A stretch of DNA of 64,000 nucleotides from Sycon ciliatum. Taxonomy: Eukaryota > Porifera > Calcarea > Leucosolenida > Sycettidae. The translations under genes and the position numbers were made by a program. The notes beneath the pieces are model-generated. The model saw nothing but the letters and a program-made list of their open reading frames with translations. It was not told the origin of the DNA and searched no databases. The DNA is taken from positions 1,798,847-1,862,846 of the forward strand of contig NC_088651.1 in the NCBI RefSeq assembly GCF_964019385.1. Reading direction: 5' to 3'. Positions 31,073 to 41,819 of the stretch are shown here, piece by piece (within the stretch, counting starts at the first letter, position 1; each line of letters starts with the position of its first letter).

Positions 31073-31761
31073 GTAACGAGTTGCCATCAAGATCAAAGGA
31101 GGAGTCAACGAACAGAGGTTAAACAACGTCAAACGAGCCTAGGACCGATCAGTGTTGATGAGGAGAATGACACGGAGGACGACACTGAGGACGAGTTGGG
31201 AGATGAAACGGAGGACGAGGTTGCGGTTGTTGGAGACGAGGAATCAGATGGTGATTGTGATCGTAAGAAGTCTGCCGTTTTTCTTCACTTGTTGTCTCAC
31301 CCTAAGTGTCTGCAGGTGTATGATGATTTTAGTTTTTCTGTTCTTTGTCGTGCACGGTATGCTAGTCAGTTGAAAGTACTTGAGGCTGTTTGTATTCGTT
31401 TGCATAAGCCTGATCTTTGTAAGCAGAAGAAACATGTAGTTGCGTTAAAATTGTTTTCGTAGGTGCACAGCATGATTGTTTGTCTCACTACACAGTTTTA
31501 GCGTTATAATTATTAGTTTTTCACCCACCGTTGCACTTAGCTCTCACTTCACTGCTATTGTCTCACCTTCCCTCTTTCTATTTTGGCACTGTATTTTGTT
31601 CTCGTAAAACATCATTGAATGTATATTTAATCATTGTTCAGCATGGTTACTCTTCAGTCACGACTTTCCACTGATGAATGTGACAAGAAAATTAATTCTG
31701 GTAAAATTTCATGACTTCGTTGTAGTGTGGCGATGACTGCAGAATTTGTTCTTTTTATTGC

Positions 31762-31766
<5 letters not shown>
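30648..31766. mobile_element. Element with ~265-bp terminal inverted repeats
   Basis: Left arm about 30648-30913 (ATAGCAATAAAAAGAACAAA...) and right arm about 31502-31766 are reverse complements, seemingly without mismatch. The interior holds the ORF at 30983-31462. AAT tracts lie on both sides. Family uncertain. Confidence 0.7.
30983..31462 (+). CDS. Hypothetical protein of the inverted-repeat element (159 aa)
   Basis: Read from ATG 30983 (MNYYSTGDQAP). The first half is low complexity: a threonine run encoded by ACA repeats, then an acidic stretch (EENDTEDDTEDELGDETEDE) at about 70-90. The C-terminal 60 residues are more protein-like (HLLSHPKCLQVYDDFSFSVL, then QLKVLEAVCIRLHKPDLCKQ). The EA-x-x-I-x4-P-x-L pattern resembles the last part of GIY-YIG endonuclease tails of Penelope-like elements, but the GIY-YIG motif itself is missing. 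It could be a truncated element protein or chance. Confidence 0.35.
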
Positions 31767-31791
<25 letters not shown>

Positions 31792-31794
<3 letters not shown>

Positions 31795-31990
31795 CTTTCC
31801 CTCAAACCAGTTAATAATAATAATAATAATAATATTAACTGGTTTTGAGGGAAAGAGACAAACGGGAAAAGTCTGAAGAAAAAATTGACTGTCACCACCA
31901 GGACTCGAACCAGGGACCCTCGCTTGTAGCCAGCGATGCTCTAACCACTGAGCTATGGTGTAGTCGTCATCCAAGCTGAGACCGTTCAAC
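31792..31990 (-). mobile_element. tRNA-derived SINE, copy 1
   Basis: Minus strand: box A-like TAGCTCAGTGGTTAGAGC and box B GGTTCGAGTCC, then GACAGTCAATTTTTTCTTC and GACTTTTCCCG, a body shared with 49764-49898, and a TAA-rich tail. The 3' end (CCCTCAAACCAGTTAA) is present again inverted at 31798-31813, forming a small hairpin. The anticodon arm is irregular, so it is not a functional tRNA gene. Confidence 0.75.
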
Positions 31991-32006
31991 GTTTTCTTCA
32001 GACTTC

Positions 32007-32047
<41 letters not shown>

Positions 32048-32147
32048 GGCTATGGACAGTTGAGTCCTCGTGTATACATTGGTATGCTGCACTTGGTGAA
32101 ATTCTAGCCTGGTCGTTCTTCGGCGCCCAACGGTACTGTAGTCTGAT
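31991..32147. other. AAT microsatellite and unassigned sequence
   Basis: ATA repeats at about 32009-32045, then sequence in which I see nothing. Confidence 0.5.
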
Positions 32148-32354
32148 CAGGGGCGTTGGAAGGTATTTTAGTGTGATACAGTAAGCCATCTAAAGTTCTA
32201 TTTACTCGTGAGGGAGTGGTGGCTGAGCCGAAAATTTTGGAAGTTTAGATCCCAGATCAGTGTATTTTATTGATTCACGGGGTACCTGGGGCTAAAAGTG
32301 GCACGGTCAATACCGTAGTGACCAGTGACCGTACCGTGTCCGATGCCCCTGCTG
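32148..32354. mobile_element. MITE with CAGGGGC termini, copy 1
   Basis: CAGGGGCGTTGGAAGGT at left, and CCGATGCCCCTG at right as inverted partner. The interior GTATTTTATTGATTCACGGGG is shared with 34492-34695. CTGAT lies on both sides. The ends look hAT-like, but the short flank repeat does not confirm an 8-bp target. Confidence 0.5.
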
Positions 32355-32539
32355 ATTGCCTATCAACTTGTGGCTAAGGAGATCTGCACTGGTGGCTTCA
32401 GCAATGTCCTGCAGCTTGCCATAGACATGTTGACCGATGGCATTTTCAGGTCCATGAAAACTCACTTACGCACAGTTACTCCTAGTAGCAGCAGCTTTTC
32501 AGCATCCTATTTTGCAAAGAAGTTACTGTGCTTCCATCC

Positions 32540-32893
32540 TCAGCCGTCTTCCTGCAGGTCCCTGATCTGCGCCGCGAGCAGCCCATCTGCTGCGTCTCCA
32601 ACATCAATGTCGTCAAAATTTACGTAGGACTCGTTCAGCGAGTCGAAATGCAGGTCCTCGTCGCTGTCACTGCTACTAGAGCTCTGTCTTACCTCGCCAA
32701 GATCAAGTCTTTTTGGTGAAGACTCTCCATCGCTCTCAGTCTCACTGTCGCTGGACAAACTCATCGCGAGATCGTCACCAAAGAAAGTACTATCATGAAC
32801 TTTCAGTGCTGCTTCGCACTCCTCATCAAATCCCCGCGGGACAATACTTTCACACCGGCGTCCCTGGGACCTTGTCGCGACAGGTGTCGCCAT
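32540..32893 (-). CDS. Hypothetical acidic protein (117 aa) or first exon
   Basis: ATG start, MATPVATRSQGRRCESIVPR, then serine/acid-rich sequence (SLSSDSETESDGESS; SSSSDSDEDLHFDS) and an end at LLAAQIRDLQEDG. No known domain. The composition fits an N-terminal disordered region, for instance of a nuclear protein or of a piggyBac-type transposase. A GTAAGT donor-like site lies about 75 bp past the stop. It could be an exon of a longer gene or a relic. Confidence 0.35.
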   Translation of the reverse strand: MATPVATRSQGRRCESIVPRGFDEECEAALKVHDSTFFGDDLAMSLSSDSETESDGESSPKRLDLGEVRQSSSSSDSDEDLHFDSLNESYVNFDDIDVGDAADGLLAAQIRDLQEDG

Positions 32894-33338
32894 CGCTGAG
32901 TCTAGACTTGCCCTCCGTGTGACAAGGTCTTAGGCCCGCTGTAACTCGTTGACACAACTCACTTGAAAACACTTGAAGTTTGTTGAACAAGACCAACAAT
33001 CACTCGATCGAAAAGAATCGCGAAAAGCAACCTCGCTGCACTTCCCACGCTTTCACGTCACTTTTTGATAATTGAAATCAAGTGCACAAGTGCTGGTTTC
33101 CACTGGCCGGGGCTCATATGTCTACCATGATACGAGAGTTGTATCTCAGTACATTTACGGCATGAGTTCTAGTCATTTTATTTTTTTTATTTTTTAGCCA
33201 TTCCCTGTATAATCCTGATGAGAAGGGAACAAAAACGTTTGATATCTGATATGAAGTGTCTTCTGGACTGGATGCGTTGATTGCGTTTATGCATGTCAAC
33301 TTGACTTTGTTTTAGAATAAATTACTATTATCAAAAAT
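32894..33338. other. Unassigned stretch
   Basis: No gene or repeat family recognised. It would be the 5' flank of the ORF at 32540-32893 if that is real. Confidence 0.3.
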
Positions 33339-33540
33339 ATAAAAACCGCTCTGTGGGCGGCTCTGAAAAAACGTTTACTGGTGCAGCACCCCGTTAAAGT
33401 AAGAGATTAGAACTTGCTCATTGTCCCCAAATATGAACTGGTTCACCTAAAGCGCAAATGACGGGGCCCGAAAGCTGTGCTGCTCCAGAGTGCTGCACCA
33501 GTAAAGGTTTTTTCAGAACTGCTCACAGAGCGGTTTTATA
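33339..33540. mobile_element. MITE, ~200 bp, ACCGCTCTGTG termini
   Basis: AAAACCGCTCTGTGGGCGGC...ACTGGTGCAGCAC at left is mirrored by GTGCTGCACCAGTAAAGG...CACAGAGCGGTTTT at right. The arms are about 48 bp. No coding content. Confidence 0.7.
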
Positions 33541-33714
33541 TGGATAATTTCACTCCTTTTTCGGCCTCGGGGTGGGGTTTTCCCCCTCCCGACTCCAACC
33601 CCAAAGATAAACATGGTGGAACGAGTCAGTTTCGTTGCCTGGTCCATGTACCCGTGTTGGACAGTACAGAGCAGTGCCACACCCCACATGACCAACTCGT
33701 GCTGCAGCAATATA

Positions 33715-33945
33715 CGCACACACGCCCACCCATACGCACACACACACCCATATGTGCACACCCACCCACACGCATACCCCCCCCCCCCCCCCACACACAC
33801 GCTCACCCATATGTACACCCACCCACATGCGCACACCCACCCACACACCCACACACATACGCAAGCACACCCACCCACATGTGCACACACACCCACACAC
33901 ATACGCAAGCACACCCACACACATACACCCACACACCCCGATCAT
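33715..33945. repeat. ACACCC-rich microsatellite
   Basis: Imperfect CACACCCAC/ACACAT repeats with a run of 14 C near 33778. All long frames here are repeat translations, not genes. Confidence 0.9.
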
Positions 33946-34328
33946 GGACATACTGTAGAGCAGGAAATTGTCGGATGGCAATATTTTCGGACAACGCCGA
34001 ATTTCGACCTTTCGAGTGGATTTTATCTTCGTACAGTGCTGCATGCAAAATGCACGTGTTTCCATGCAGTACGTGCGTGCCAAGGCGCATTGCATGTTTA
34101 CTATGGCTAGCTATATGTACTGTGAATTGACTGCGCCACTACGCGTACGCACTACATTGCAGTCCTGAGCGGGAGCCAGTTCATGATGTGCAACATGTAC
34201 ATAATTTCGCATGAACAAGTTTTAGTATGGAATTAATTTCAGTACAAAAGAGGCCGTGTATGAAATCGCTCGAAAATAAATTGCGTCCGAAAAATTTCCT
34301 GGTGTGCAGTCTCCAGGTCCGTTGACAA
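33946..34328. other. Unassigned stretch
   Basis: No supported gene. AT-rich and unremarkable apart from short ACATGT-like phrases. Confidence 0.3.
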
Positions 34329-34482
34329 GTGCACTCTCCACCAGCACCATCACCACCACCAGCACCACCAGCACCACTAGCACCACCAGCACCATCACCA
34401 CCAGCACCACTAGCACCACCACTAGCACCACCACCAGCACCACCAACGGCACCACCAGCACCACCAGCACCACCACGCTCAA
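34329..34482. repeat. ACC/AGC trinucleotide minisatellite
   Basis: Imperfect array of CACCACCAG and CACCAG units; open in several frames because of its period of three. Confidence 0.9.
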
Positions 34483-34491
34483 TACATACAT

Positions 34492-34695
34492 ACAACAGGG
34501 GCATCGGAAGGTATTTTAGTGTAGTACGGTCAGCCATCCGAAGTTTCGTCGGGGAGTGGTGGCCGAGCCGAAAATTTTCGAAATTTAAATCCCACATAAA
34601 TGTATTTTATTGATTCACGGGGTAGTAGCTGGGGCAAAAAGTGGTACGGTCAATACATTAGTGACCGTATCGGGTACGACGCCCCATGCACACAC
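34492..34695. mobile_element. MITE with CAGGGGC termini, copy 2
   Basis: CAGGGGCATCGGAAGGT at left and GTACGACGCCCC at right, sharing the GTATTTTATTGATTCACGGGG core with copy 1. A CA microsatellite follows at 34688-34726. Confidence 0.5.
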
Positions 34696-34859
34696 ACGCA
34701 CACACATGCACACACACACACACACAAGGCACTACACCAGCAGCAAATCCTTCATGTATGAGCCAAAGGCACATGGTAGGCCGGCAATGCCAATGGAGTC
34801 AAGTATCAACAAAGTGTCACCAGAGTGTCAACAACGTGTCTTTAGAGGTACACTAATTA

Positions 34860-35642
34860 CAGTAAATATCGGATATAACGTGCCCCTTTGATTTTCGAAA
34901 ATTTATCACTATATCCGGTGCATCACTATAGCCGATTTGCATGTTTGACCGACACATGGCACATGACTGCACATGAAAATTAATGATGCGTACACGCTGG
35001 AAAAAGCATGCTGAAAGTGCATGCATGCTCCGCGGACTGAGCACCGGTACGGTGCATGACACAGAGCAGTGCATGGCAGTGCAGTACGAGTACAGACTGT
35101 ACATGTACTAGTACTTCGATACATCATGTGGCATGGCTGCTTCTTCAGCGTGTTCTCCAAAAAAAAAGCCTGAGCTGGATCCGTACTCGCGTACTCGGTG
35201 TCCAACGAGTTGCGTAGAGCCAGAAATAGACATGAGTGGCTGTGTACGTGAGTTGGCAACATCATCGTGAAAGGCAACACAGCCAGAAACGGACAAGAGC
35301 GTGCAGAAAGATACAGAAAAGGACAAGACCATACAAAGGGAGCGAGATGCCAGATGCAACCAGGCAACACTGGATCAGTTTTGGAAGAAGGGAACTTTAT
35401 TGAAAAAAACAAATGTTTTGTGATCATCACTCTTGATCATTATATGCGATATTTTCCTGTACATTTGATATGGTTTGCTTCCTGAAGTCCATCACAATAA
35501 GCGATATATCGGTATAGCCGATAATATTGTATAAAGTGATATTTTAGCTGTATTTTTTCTGATTTGATTTTGATTTTGACGTGTTCTATCACTATAACCG
35601 GTATATCATTATATCCGGTCACTTTATAAACGATACTTACTG
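34860..35642. mobile_element. pogo-like MITE (783 bp)
   Basis: CAGTAAATATCGGATATAACG at left and CGATACTTACTG at right, flanked by TA on both sides. Inner ACTATA(T/A)CCGGT phrases near both ends. No transposase domain is seen in any frame of the interior. Confidence 0.65.
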
Positions 35643-36455
35643 TATGTTGGTGTCACCACACTGAAACATCGAGCACCAGTATGGAAAGGCTTTAGACTGA
35701 GAAAGCCTTTCCAACTACTTCAGTATTATTATTAAAAAATTAATAGAAGTGGGAGACCTTACCTCTACGTCATAGTTCCTGTTCATCATGAGCTCATGCT
35801 CGCAAGGGCTTTGGTAACCATGCTTCGGATGGAGCCATCGAAAATAAATTTCTCCAATCGGTCAGAACCATACGAATTTTCACTTCGGCGAAGCTGCTTC
35901 GTTTCAACTTGAAAAAAGCTGGCAAGACCGGCCATGGTTACTACAGCCATCCTAACCTAAAATAAAAGTGATCAAGAATGCTGGTTCCTCTCGCGAATCG
36001 ATCGAGATACGTCCAAAAATTGCTACTAGAACAGTCAGTAATAGTGTGTCAGTATCCAGCACAGAAAGTGGGGTGATGATCACCAGATACAACACACCAC
36101 ACACAGTGTGACACAATCATAATGATTATGCATCTGACACAGCCAGGCCCGGGCCAGGATCTAGCCTAGGAGTAGGACTCCGAAGGAGTAGGAGACTTTG
36201 CCAGGGTCGCGCTTGGCATTTTGCTGCAGCTCCAGCTTTTTAGCCTCCAGCGATCATGAGTACGAGTCTGTAGTCATGACGAGTCACCATGGTCACGTGA
36301 CAGGCTAGCCGCTTGCGACCGCTTTACTTGCGTGCATGCGACGAGGGTTGGCTTTTTCTTTACGAATTCAGTGACGTCATAATTATTTTGGGAGAATGTG
36401 GCAACAGTGCAACACTAGGCAACAGTCATTCGCGTAGATAAGCTACAGACGACGG
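35643..36455. other. Unassigned stretch
   Basis: No supported gene. GGAAAGGCTTTAGACTGAGAAAGCCTTTCC (about 35680-35713) is a short perfect-stem hairpin. Confidence 0.35.
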
Positions 36456-36716
36456 TATCCGGTGTAAACGCGAAAACGGTTCCTCCGCGAAAATGGTTCC
36501 AGGCATACACCGGTTTCCCCCTGGAATCCACAGCCCACTAATTTCTGATGTATGACTAGCCGGGCTAGCCGCGAAAACGGTTTCAGGGATTAATTTTCTG
36601 GTATAGGACCATCCGCGAAAACGGTTCCAGGCAACTGCGACCACTGTACTGTGGAACCGTTTTCGCGGACTGCAGCAACTGGGATCACCGCGGAAACGGT
36701 TCCAGGCTCCAGTCTG
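36456..36716. mobile_element. GCGAAAACGGTTCC element, deleted copy
   Basis: Begins CCGGTGTAAACGCGAAAACGG and carries about seven copies of GCGAAAACGGTTCC in both orientations. The same subterminal motif and outer end occur at 43434-43640 and 45510-45622, so this is a short non-autonomous member. Confidence 0.65.
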
Positions 36717-37280
36717 TACATCCTTGACTGCTCCAGTACTGAGAAACTATTCGAAGACGTTTGTGACTGTTGCTTTCCATTGCCTTTGTAGAGAATCACT
36801 CGCGATGGCCGAGGTATTTATGAGAGTTTGTGACTGTTGCTTTCCATTGCCTTTGTAGAGAATCACTCGCGATGGCCGAGATAATAAATAAATGAGAGTT
36901 TGTGAGAATTCTTATTTTATGGCTTTCCTCTCAGACCTTACAATTTTTCAGTAGCTGTACTGCTGGCACTTGGCTTGGAGACATTTAGCAGGATTTGTGA
37001 GAACCTATACAGCTGGTACTGCAGTACATGGCTACCTGAACATTGATGGACATCTCGATTTGGTTTGTAGATGCCAATCATCGACAGCGTTCGTATCGCT
37101 TATACAATAGAGAGTCAATACAGATGGCCAAGACATTTAGCAGAATTTGTGAGATATTAACCTGCACAGCTAGTACTTCAGTACATGGCTAGCTGAAGTA
37201 TGGAGATTATGGAGATCTGGATTTGATTTCTGGATGTGAATCACCGTCAGCACTTATCAAGCCATCCATGCAGTACACCT
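36717..37280. other. Short tandem duplication and unassigned sequence
   Basis: GTGACTGTTGCTTTCCATTG...GCGATGGCCGAG is present twice in tandem (about 36760-36815 and 36826-36880). The rest shows nothing recognisable. Confidence 0.5.
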
Positions 37281-37870
37281 ACGTAAAGAACTCCTCAAGT
37301 CATGTATGTTGTACGCCTACGTGAAGAACTTAGTGGAGCTAGGAGCTGCACCATACTCTTAACATCTTGGCTGTGTCTGTGTCTGGCCAGAAAGCTAGAG
37401 ATTACCTGGGACCCGCTCCCTCTACAAGAGGTCAGAGCTGGTGTCCAAGTGTCGTCATGAGAACAAGTTCTACCTTCGTAACTTTGTCGGCAACACATGC
37501 ATAGCTTTGTAATCACGCTACCTGCTTTGTGTGTGGGTGAGGGTGTGTGTCTGCGGCTGTGACTTTCGCTGTCCGAATGACTTTTCCCGACACAAGAATT
37601 ACTGTGTGGAGAGGAGTATGTGGGAGAGACAGAGTGTGTCAGGGAGCGAGTCCAGGAACATTACCGAGAAGCGAGAGCCTGTGCACCGCAGAAGCCCTGG
37701 GGAGAGCACTGCGCATTGCACCAACCACTACAACATCCATCCACAGCGCCATTCATTCCCTTCACATCACCATCCATACTCGCAACGGAAGTGTCATACG
37801 TGAACCGCCGGATAAGGGAGGCAATCCACATCTCCAGACACCATCCTAAGGTGAACCGTGATCGTGGCTG
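37281..37870 (+). pseudogene. GIY-YIG endonuclease fragment of a retroelement (Penelope-like?)
   Basis: In one frame GTRSLYKRSELVSKCRHENK, then after frame changes EEYVGETECVRERVQEHYRE and ARACAPQKPWGEHCALH, ending VNRRIREAIHISRHHPKVNR. The Y-V-G-E-T...RVQEH spacing matches the second half of a GIY-YIG motif with its arginine helix. Penelope-like elements are the common animal source. Several frame breaks are present; no reverse transcriptase is seen upstream. Confidence 0.5.
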
Positions 37871-38820
37871 GGTGTTGCTTGACAATTGACAATGTGAAAA
37901 ATTGGATGATGATCATTGTTTCTGTTGCCACTGTCCTGTCCTGTTGTCATGTGTGCTTGTTCACGCCATTGTTATATACCGGTAGTTCAGCACAATGTTG
38001 TAGTGTAAGTGCAGTTTGGCGACAGAATCTCATCTCCTTTTCTTTTGTCATAGTCCCACCACTATTCACACCTTGTTTTCAGGCACATTGGTATTTTTTG
38101 TGTGTGTCTTTAGTTTCACGTGTTTGGGTGTGATTTGGAGTGTGAGCTTGTGTGAGTGAGTGTTGGTGCGAGTGTGAGTATGAGTGGGTGTTTCAGTGTT
38201 TTGGCATGTGCATGGGTATGTGCCGAAAGGATGGTGCAATTTTATCACGTATGGTGTAGTTTCATTCCACTTTGTGTTGCCTGTTATAGGTCCACCTCAC
38301 TTGTTTTTTCTCCTCAATCCTGATGATTGCTCCTGGCCGAAAATTTGATGGAGAATTATTGTAATTGTAATGCTTGCTAATAGCTACTACAGTAGTAGTT
38401 GTTATTAGCTCTGTACAATGTGATGAATCTGGAAAGGCGATTGTCTTCCATTGATTATTGGACTAAATTGGTCTAATGTGAACGTACATGTATACCACCC
38501 AATGAACACCCAACCGGGGATGTTCACACCCACTGGGGTATGGACACCTGTACAACGTGCATACTTTAGTGTCTTGTATAGTCAATAGAAGCCTGTTTTC
38601 CATGCTGACATACAAATAAATACCTGGTTGAAGTATACGCCTGATACACAATACACGACATTACGGTACACGCATACACCCTTCTGTAAAATGTACATGC
38701 ATCCACACCAGATATACATGACTATGCATGTCACAACGCCATTCAAACGTATAGAAGTAGAAAACCGTACTTTAGCAATAAAGAAAGACACCAGTTTAAA
38801 CAAAGAATAAGAATATTATA
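37871..38820. other. Unassigned stretch
   Basis: GT-rich and AT-rich sequence with no supported gene, hairpin or repeat family. Confidence 0.3.
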
Positions 38821-39170
38821 GTCGTGGATAGTTGCTGCATAACTCGTTCTCATGTATTTCTTCTCTTTTTTACATTTATAACTGGCTCAGTATCCGAGTT
38901 TAAATATAAAGGAAGTGTACAATAATTGCTCGGATACAAATGTAAAATAGAAGAAAAACACTACGGAACGAGTGATGAAGCAACTATCCATGGCTGTAAC
39001 AAGATAATAAGCAGTCAGAAAGTGCGCTAACAGGGCACAAAACTGAATGTCTCAGTAGCCTGTCAGTTGTGTGCCCTGTTATCGCACTTTCTGCCTATTA
39101 TCTTGTTGCAGTCGTGGATAATTGCTTCATCACTCGTTCCCTAGTGTTTTTCTTCTATTTTACATAGAAT
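38821..39170. mobile_element. Nested palindromic MITE (AACGAGTGATGAAGCAAC family), copy 1
   Basis: Two overlapping palindromes share the arm AACGAGTGATGAAGCAACTA. The larger has inner arms AACAAGATAATAAGCAGTC and AGAAAGTGCG...AACAGGGC. Related to 60181-60400. Confidence 0.65.
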
Positions 39171-40009
39171 AATTGCAACAATGTGTCCAGTACAGAGAAT
39201 GTGTCGAAAATGAAGGAGTCATAAAGGATCAAATCTGCTCTTTCAGAGTTAAAATAAAGTTACAGTCAGAAGACACAGAAGCACATCATACACATACCTA
39301 ATAAAAAATAAAAAAATTCGACGGGTTCGCGTACCGGGCAGGTCAAGAACAAGGAGTCGTGCAACTCCCTGGTCAAGAACCACCTTTCCGCTTCCGTGGG
39401 ACGCCACCACCCCATGATCAGGCGTCAGATGCAGCTCCTAAACGGTGGGGAGGATAGATCAGATCCACCAACCAGATGCCAAAGGCCTCAATCCCATACA
39501 CATACCTAAGAATCATAATTATAACTACAATATGAACAAAGCAAATGCTAGGTCCTAAATACACATCACTGTCTGAAAGTGAAATCCTAAGAAAGTGGTG
39601 GGATTTAGCCCAATGTAACACACGATAGATGCATTCAAGACTTCTATGGCGTGCTACAATGGTTACCAGGTACAACCACGAGGAGGTACCCACCAATTGT
39701 ACCCATTTTTTTGGCGCCAGTTACCATGCAATCCACATCGGAGGGAGGACAAGTAGGCTAAAGGAAAACACAAACAAACAAACTACTTTTGGGGCATGCT
39801 ACAAAGATTAGGTTGAAAGCTCACGACGCACTCATGAAAAGTGCATAAAATACGCACTGGGCAAGGTCAACTTACATCAGCTTCTTCCGCTCCTTGCTGA
39901 ACGGAGTCTGCCGAAACTACCACACCATCCACATCGGAGGAAGGACGAAGGACAAGTCGGCTAAAGGGAAACACAAATAACAAACTACTTTTGGGCATGC
40001 TACAAAGAC
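39171..40009. other. Unassigned stretch with a local duplication
   Basis: ATCCACATCGGAGG(G/A)AGGAC...AAACTACTTTTGGG is present twice (about 39730-39795 and 39928-39993). No gene is supported. Confidence 0.4.
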
Positions 40010-40200
40010 TACTGTAAAAGCCATTATTCTAACGAGGCGCATATATAACGATTTCCCAAAAAATTACTGGTTTACGTGTACCAAAGGTAACGATTCTCAC
40101 TTATTCTCAACGCTCAATAGGACAGTATATTATGTATCGATTTCTGTATAACGATTTCTATTTTAACGACAGATTTCTCCTCGTTAACTCGTTAGAGTTA
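40010..40200. mobile_element. pogo-like MITE fragment, copy 2
   Basis: ATTCTAACGAGGCGCATATA and TTTTAACGACAGATTTCTCC match 24728-24905. It is followed by an ATT tract. Confidence 0.5.
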
Positions 40201-40215
40201 TTATTAATATTATTA

Positions 40216-40735
40216 TTATTACGAAGTAGTGGTTGCGACTTCGGCGATGATTTGTAAGAAAGGGTTTGCTCCCCACACTGGAGCTCGCGCTATTCCGCCG
40301 ACTTTACTTGACACTTGACTGACTCACGACTGCCATCCAGAGCACACGAGAAGTCCATCGAACCTTCGACTCGGCAAACCTGCAAGAAAGCACCACTCCC
40401 TGCTCAATACACAGTGTTTTGGGGAATTCACCCCTCATCAGTTGAGCTTGAGTAGGCTGAGGAAGATTGTGCCTGAAGAGCACCACTTATATAGTGCTCT
40501 CCAGGCACAAACATCACCAGGGATACAAACTTACTGAGACGCTCCGTTTCCAGCGCCACAAACACCCCGTGAACACCAGATAGCAGCGTGAGTCAGTGTC
40601 GCTCCTGGACAGTGAGAACGGATGGACTCGTGTGCTCTGGATGGCAGTCGTGAGTCAGTCAAGTGTCAAGTAAAGTCAGCGGAATAGCGCGAGCTCCAGT
40701 GTGGGGAGCAAGCCCTTTCTTACAAATTATTATTA
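40216..40735. mobile_element. Single hammerhead element with inverted ends
   Basis: One 477-bp-type unit facing minus, closed on the right by an inverted copy of its first ~110 bp (GCTCTGGATGGCAGTCGTGAG...AAGTCAGCGG). ATT tracts abut both ends (ATTATTACGAAG; ACAAATTATTATT). It shows what one unit of the family looks like as a dispersed insertion. Confidence 0.75.
40402..40447 (-). ncRNA. Hammerhead ribozyme, probably inactive
   Basis: Fold as in the array but the second core reads AAAA in place of GAAA, losing conserved G12. All three stems are kept. Confidence 0.75.
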
Positions 40736-40866
40736 TTGCAAATAACGCTGAGTGAGTATACTGTACTGTAATAATGATACATGTATACAGTCATGACATT
40801 GTACAGATAGTTGACGTAGACTTACTGAGTGTTAAAAGCCGCGGACATACACGATTGTACATGACT

Positions 40867-41077
40867 GTAATACGAGCCCAAGAACGTTGTTTCCAAGGGG
40901 TTAGCCTGGGACGTTCTTATTTTTCTGCAATCTGGCTGCGTTCTTATAGCACGTTCTTAGAAACAATCCGTACTGGATCATATGTATTCCACAAGCTGCC
41001 AGAAAACCAACACCGCCGTTCTTAGCTTTAGGCTGTGGTGTTCTTAGAATCAGGCTGGACGTTCTTGGGCTCCGCGT
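40867..41077. mobile_element. MITE with GAGCCCAAGAACG termini
   Basis: GAGCCCAAGAACG near 40873 is mirrored by CGTTCTTGGGCTC near 41063. GTTCTTA phrases recur inside five or six times. No coding content. Confidence 0.55.
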
Positions 41078-41819
41078 TCTTCAGCGCGCGACTCTACTGT
41101 ACTTGCGTGACATAACGGCAGAACGAACAAGGCAGACTCAAAACACTCCAACACTCTGCAGCAAGATAGCACTGGCAAACCGTGATCCAGTTCACACAGC
41201 GCTGGACAAACTTTGCTACCGTCAACGGTCAATGTATCCATAGTGACCTCCTGAAAATGCCAGGAAATGTTAAATTTTGAATTTTCCTTTGTTCAAGCAC
41301 TGCACTTGCAGGCAAATGAAATATCATCAAAAAGTGTGGAGCACGACCGCGGTACCGCGACTGGTGAGTGTCAGTGAAACCGCGCTGCTCCGCTGCATGT
41401 ACCGCGGAGCAGCAGAGCCGCAGCGGAACCCGGGCCTTATTATTATTATTATTATTATTTTGCTTGTTCGCGTTGGCATCAACCTGCATAAAGCAGGTAT
41501 ATAGCCTTCGCTTAAGCTGCCATAAAAAAGAAAGCTCATCCTAAGCGAGAGGGCTAGAGGGAAATATAACGATAACGAGATACAGAATACAAAGAAATCC
41601 AATGAGTTCAACGTACAATTCAAAACAAGAAAGAAAGGGAAGAAAAACAGAGCCGAATCTACCGATTGATCCATCAATCGACAAAGGGGACTAATCCGTT
41701 AGTGTTGCAAAGTAGAAGCTGATTATAGTTGCAGATCTCCAGGCCAGGGCCAGCATATTGCCGATTCTGGATAGGTCTCCGCAGCATTTGATGTGGTAAT
41801 TATCATAATGTTTGATAAA
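41078..41819. other. Unassigned stretch
   Basis: An ATT tract at about 41437-41460. GCGGTACCGCG and GCTCCGCTGCATGTACCGCGGAGCAGC form small palindromes near 41350-41410. No gene is supported. Confidence 0.35.

Noticed and set aside
31880-31970. Functional tRNA genes at 31.9 kb and 49.8 kb
   Set aside because: Good A and B boxes, but the anticodon arm is malformed and both are fused to the same SINE body. One has a target duplication.
33550-34095. Long open frames over the ACACCC tract on both strands
   Set aside because: They are translations of a microsatellite with no domain.
34222-34613. Alanine/proline- and threonine-rich frames over 34329-34482
   Set aside because: Product of the ACC/AGC trinucleotide array, which is open in several frames.
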